From Syntrophorhabdaceae bacterium (lineage in GTDB: Bacteria; Desulfobacterota; Syntrophorhabdia; Syntrophorhabdales; Syntrophorhabdaceae): DNA of 14,044 bases. The notes below the pieces were generated by a model. It had not been told where the DNA came from. It saw only the letters and a program-made list of their open reading frames with translations, and ran no database searches. The position numbers and the translations under genes were made by a program. Positions 12,646 to 14,044 of this stretch are shown here, one piece after another. Location of the stretch: contig JAOAFK010000014.1 of assembly GCA_026416315.1 (NCBI GenBank), forward strand, positions 1 through 14,044, given 5' to 3'. Every line of letters begins with the position of its first letter. Position 1 is the first letter of the stretch.

Positions 12646-13588
12646 TTGACACAATTATCTGTAAAAGAAAAGTTTCCTTTTTTTAAAGGCATTTGTATGC
12701 ACATATTTACCACTCCCCTGTCTTTTAAACCATACAAAAAATATTCTTATCTTTTCAATTACCCTTTCCATTGGGAAAGAAAGTATATGTTCAGGATGAA
12801 CCATGATCTTTATGTTTTTAACTTTTCATACGGTGTCTTGCCATTCATGAATATTCCGTGACGGGGTCTAAAAAAGTTCCATGTTTCCTGTGGGAAAACC
12901 TACCTTACAGAGATAACAAGGAAACAGAGACTTATCTATGATGCCCTTGGGGTTGCTGTTCCTGTAGGGACATAGTTATTAAAGGGGTGGGTTTTTAAGG
13001 ACATTGATAAGGCGGTGGATATGCCGATCATAGCCCATCCAACTTCAGGTTTATCTATGTATGGGGTTGGTCTCCCCGTAGGTTTGACGCTCAAGATACG
13101 CCAGGAGGTTAAAAATGTGGTTGGTTGGAAGATGACATATTCTTACTATGGCTGGAAAACTGTGGCAGAAGGTTTGAGGATTCTTGACCATCATGTAGGT
13201 ATTCTGGGTGCTCCATCAGATTTATGGCATGTCTTTTTTTATAAACGAGATGTTTGACGGCACAGTAAACGGAGGATTCTGTTATGCAATGGAACCCATG
13301 ATATACTATATACTGGCCTGGAAGAGAAGTGATTTTGCTGAAGCTAGAAGGATATGGAATTCCGGTTTGTCTCAACTCAATGATTTTGTCTATGGCGATT
13401 ATGCCCGTCTTCATGTGAGGTACAAAATTGGTGCTTGGCTTAGAGGTTTTATTCCTGAACCATTTATGAGACCACCTCAACCGACATGTAAGGCTGAGGA
13501 GATTGGAGATATGGAAAGACTTTTAAAAAATTTAGGTTTAAATGTGATCCCTGACATAGGTGTGAAAAAGGTGATTGAAAAACTTTGA
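12646..13588 (+). pseudogene. Broken dihydrodipicolinate synthase-superfamily aldolase
   Basis: One reading frame of about 313 codons, the normal length for DapA/N-acetylneuraminate-lyase class I aldolases, is interrupted by TGA at 12859 and TAG at 12973, then shifted by one base at a run of seven T (13234-13240); removing one T restores HVFFINEMFDGTVNGGF. Family features: an early strand KGICMHIFTTP, then IYDALGVAVPVGT, the tyrosine loop PTSGLSMYGVGLP, the Schiff-base lysine in VVGWKMTYSYYGW (AAG 13129-13131), and HVGILGAPSD, followed by a family-typical C-terminal region (YARLHVRYKIGAWLRG). The 3' two thirds are well preserved and the 5' third is poorer, so decay looks recent. A sequencing error could explain the homopolymer but not two stops. 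No start or Shine-Dalgarno can be defended; TTG 12646 and ATG 12697 are in frame. Confidence 0.8.
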
Positions 13589-13602
13589 TAAATAATTATA
13601 TA
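13575..13602 (+). promoter_or_regulatory. Candidate sigma-70 promoter for the P-type ATPase
   Basis: TTGAAA (13575-13580), 16-base spacer and TATATA (13597-13602). It overlaps the end of the aldolase pseudogene. The predicted start, about 13609, falls just before a long hairpin, so the mRNA would begin with that structure and carry a leader of about 155 bases. Confidence 0.45.
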
Positions 13603-13613
13603 GAAAAAACCCT

Positions 13614-13723
13614 ATTTGTTACCCCTTCAGTCTTCTATTAGGAGGGAGGGGATAACAAATTATCATTATGAAATAACATTCCCCAATTTTTCTATTGTGA
13701 CATTACCTATAGTTTTGTTATCC
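13614..13723 (+). promoter_or_regulatory. Structured 5' leader with two mutually exclusive stems
   Basis: ATTTGTTACCCCT (13614-13626) pairs with AGGGG-A-TAACAAAT (13647-13660): 13 base pairs with one bulged A. The same right arm, GGATAACAAA (13650-13659), is also perfectly complementary over ten bases to TTTGTTATCC (13714-13723), extendable by G-U pairs. The two stems cannot coexist, as in attenuators and riboswitches. Neither stem is followed by a U-run on the plus strand, so control would more likely act on translation, RNA stability or Rho. No known riboswitch class was recognised. On the minus strand the first hairpin is followed by T6, but no minus-strand gene needs it. Confidence 0.5.
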
Positions 13724-13765
13724 TTTTGCGCTGGAAAGTTTACTAAAAAAGGTAGGAGGTAAACG

Positions 13766-14044
13766 ATGGGTGCAAGATGGCATAGCCTTGAAGTAGAGAG
13801 GGTTATAGAGGAGCTTGGTTCAGATGTTGGTAATGGTTTAAGTGAGGAAGAAGTTAAAAAGAGACTGGAAAAGTATGGTTATAACGAACTTCAAAAGGAA
13901 GAAAAGTTATCACCCCTTGCGCTTTTCTTGAGTCAATTCAAAAATCTCTTAACGATCATACTTATCATCGCTACCATACTCTCTTTTGCCGTAGGGGAAC
14001 CCGTTGATGCTATTTTCATTCTTATAATCGTCTTTTTCTGTGCG
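13766..14044 (+). CDS. P-type cation-transporting ATPase, N-terminal part (cut by window end)
   Basis: The first 93 residues of a membrane cation pump. An N-terminal actuator-side domain, ARWHSLEVERVIEELGSDVGNGLSEEEVKKRLEKYGYNEL, is the cation-ATPase N-terminal domain (Pfam-type Cation_ATPase_N) found in calcium-type and related P2 ATPases. It is followed by the first membrane helix (LLTIILIIATILSFAVG) and the acidic loop EPVDAIFILIIVFF. The phosphorylation motif DKTGT, which would confirm the class, lies outside the window. The ATG at 13766 has a strong AGGAGG Shine-Dalgarno at 13754. It is preceded by 177 bases of non-coding DNA with a candidate promoter and structured leader. Calcium or another divalent cation is the likely substrate, but the transport-site residues are not visible here. 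Confidence 0.9.
   Translation, partial: MGARWHSLEVERVIEELGSDVGNGLSEEEVKKRLEKYGYNELQKEEKLSPLALFLSQFKNLLTIILIIATILSFAVGEPVDAIFILIIVFFCA

Noticed and set aside
12859..12861. TGA as a selenocysteine codon in the aldolase
   Set aside because: A TAG and a frameshift follow in the same gene, no SECIS-like hairpin is seen, and family members need no such residue here.
13234..13240. Programmed frameshifting at the T7 run
   Set aside because: Two upstream in-frame stops already break the gene, so decay or a sequencing slip is the simpler reading.
13015..13257. Separate 80-codon protein within the aldolase remnant
   Set aside because: It starts just after a stop and ends at the frameshift; its sequence is the middle of the aldolase barrel with the active-site Lys, not an independent gene.
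13614..13660. Hairpin as a plain intrinsic terminator for the upstream gene
   Set aside because: No U-run follows on the plus strand, and the upstream gene is a pseudogene; the alternative downstream pairing suits a leader element better.

Overview
The window looks like chromosome from a low-G+C, AT-rich, Gram-negative anaerobe or microaerophile. Supporting signs are a periplasmic seven-haem cytochrome c, a twin-arginine-exported flavoprotein, a BtuF-type periplasmic binding protein, a sigma-54 enhancer-binding regulator and heavy use of AGA/AGG (Arg) and ATA (Ile) codons. Desulfobacterota or Nitrospirota would fit, but the sequence does not settle this. No rRNA, tRNA, CRISPR array, insertion sequence or phage gene was seen.

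Left part, minus strand (233-2911): a UMF1-type MFS transporter, a small coiled-coil protein overlapping a BtuF-like binding protein, then rpmB with its own promoter. Positions 1-232 hold no intact gene. Diverging on the plus strand are an iron-sulfur flavoprotein (3000-3824, apparently leaderless) and a compact housekeeping run (3894-5659): greA, an IscU/NifU-type Fe-S scaffold, a YjbQ-family protein and a small secreted protein of unknown function.

Centre (5660-10027): a two-subunit periplasmic reductase, namely a Tat flavoprotein of the flavocytochrome c/fumarate reductase superfamily and a heptahaem cytochrome c, read leftward from a -24/-12 (sigma-54) promoter. The divergent gene encodes a GAF/AAA+/HTH sigma-54 activator. 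Three 16-bp related sites lie between them at activator-binding distance, so the intergenic space reads as a complete regulatory switch. Two further oddities are here: the flavoprotein frame carries an in-frame 118-residue N-terminal domain ahead of a strongly SD-driven internal start with the Tat signal, and its active site departs from fumarate reductase.

Right part, plus strand (10038-12639): a sigma-70-type promoter drives an SDR dehydrogenase, a ferritin-like helical protein and a class III nucleotide cyclase fused to a hemerythrin domain in which one iron-ligand His is Gln. Then comes a full-length but broken dihydrodipicolinate synthase-superfamily gene (two in-frame stops, one homopolymer frameshift). 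Last is a P-type cation ATPase (cut by the window end), preceded by a long structured leader with two mutually exclusive pairings.

The strongest candidates for something new are the sigma-54 controlled reductase of unknown substrate with its dual-start flavoprotein, the cyclase-hemerythrin sensor operon and the ATPase leader RNA.
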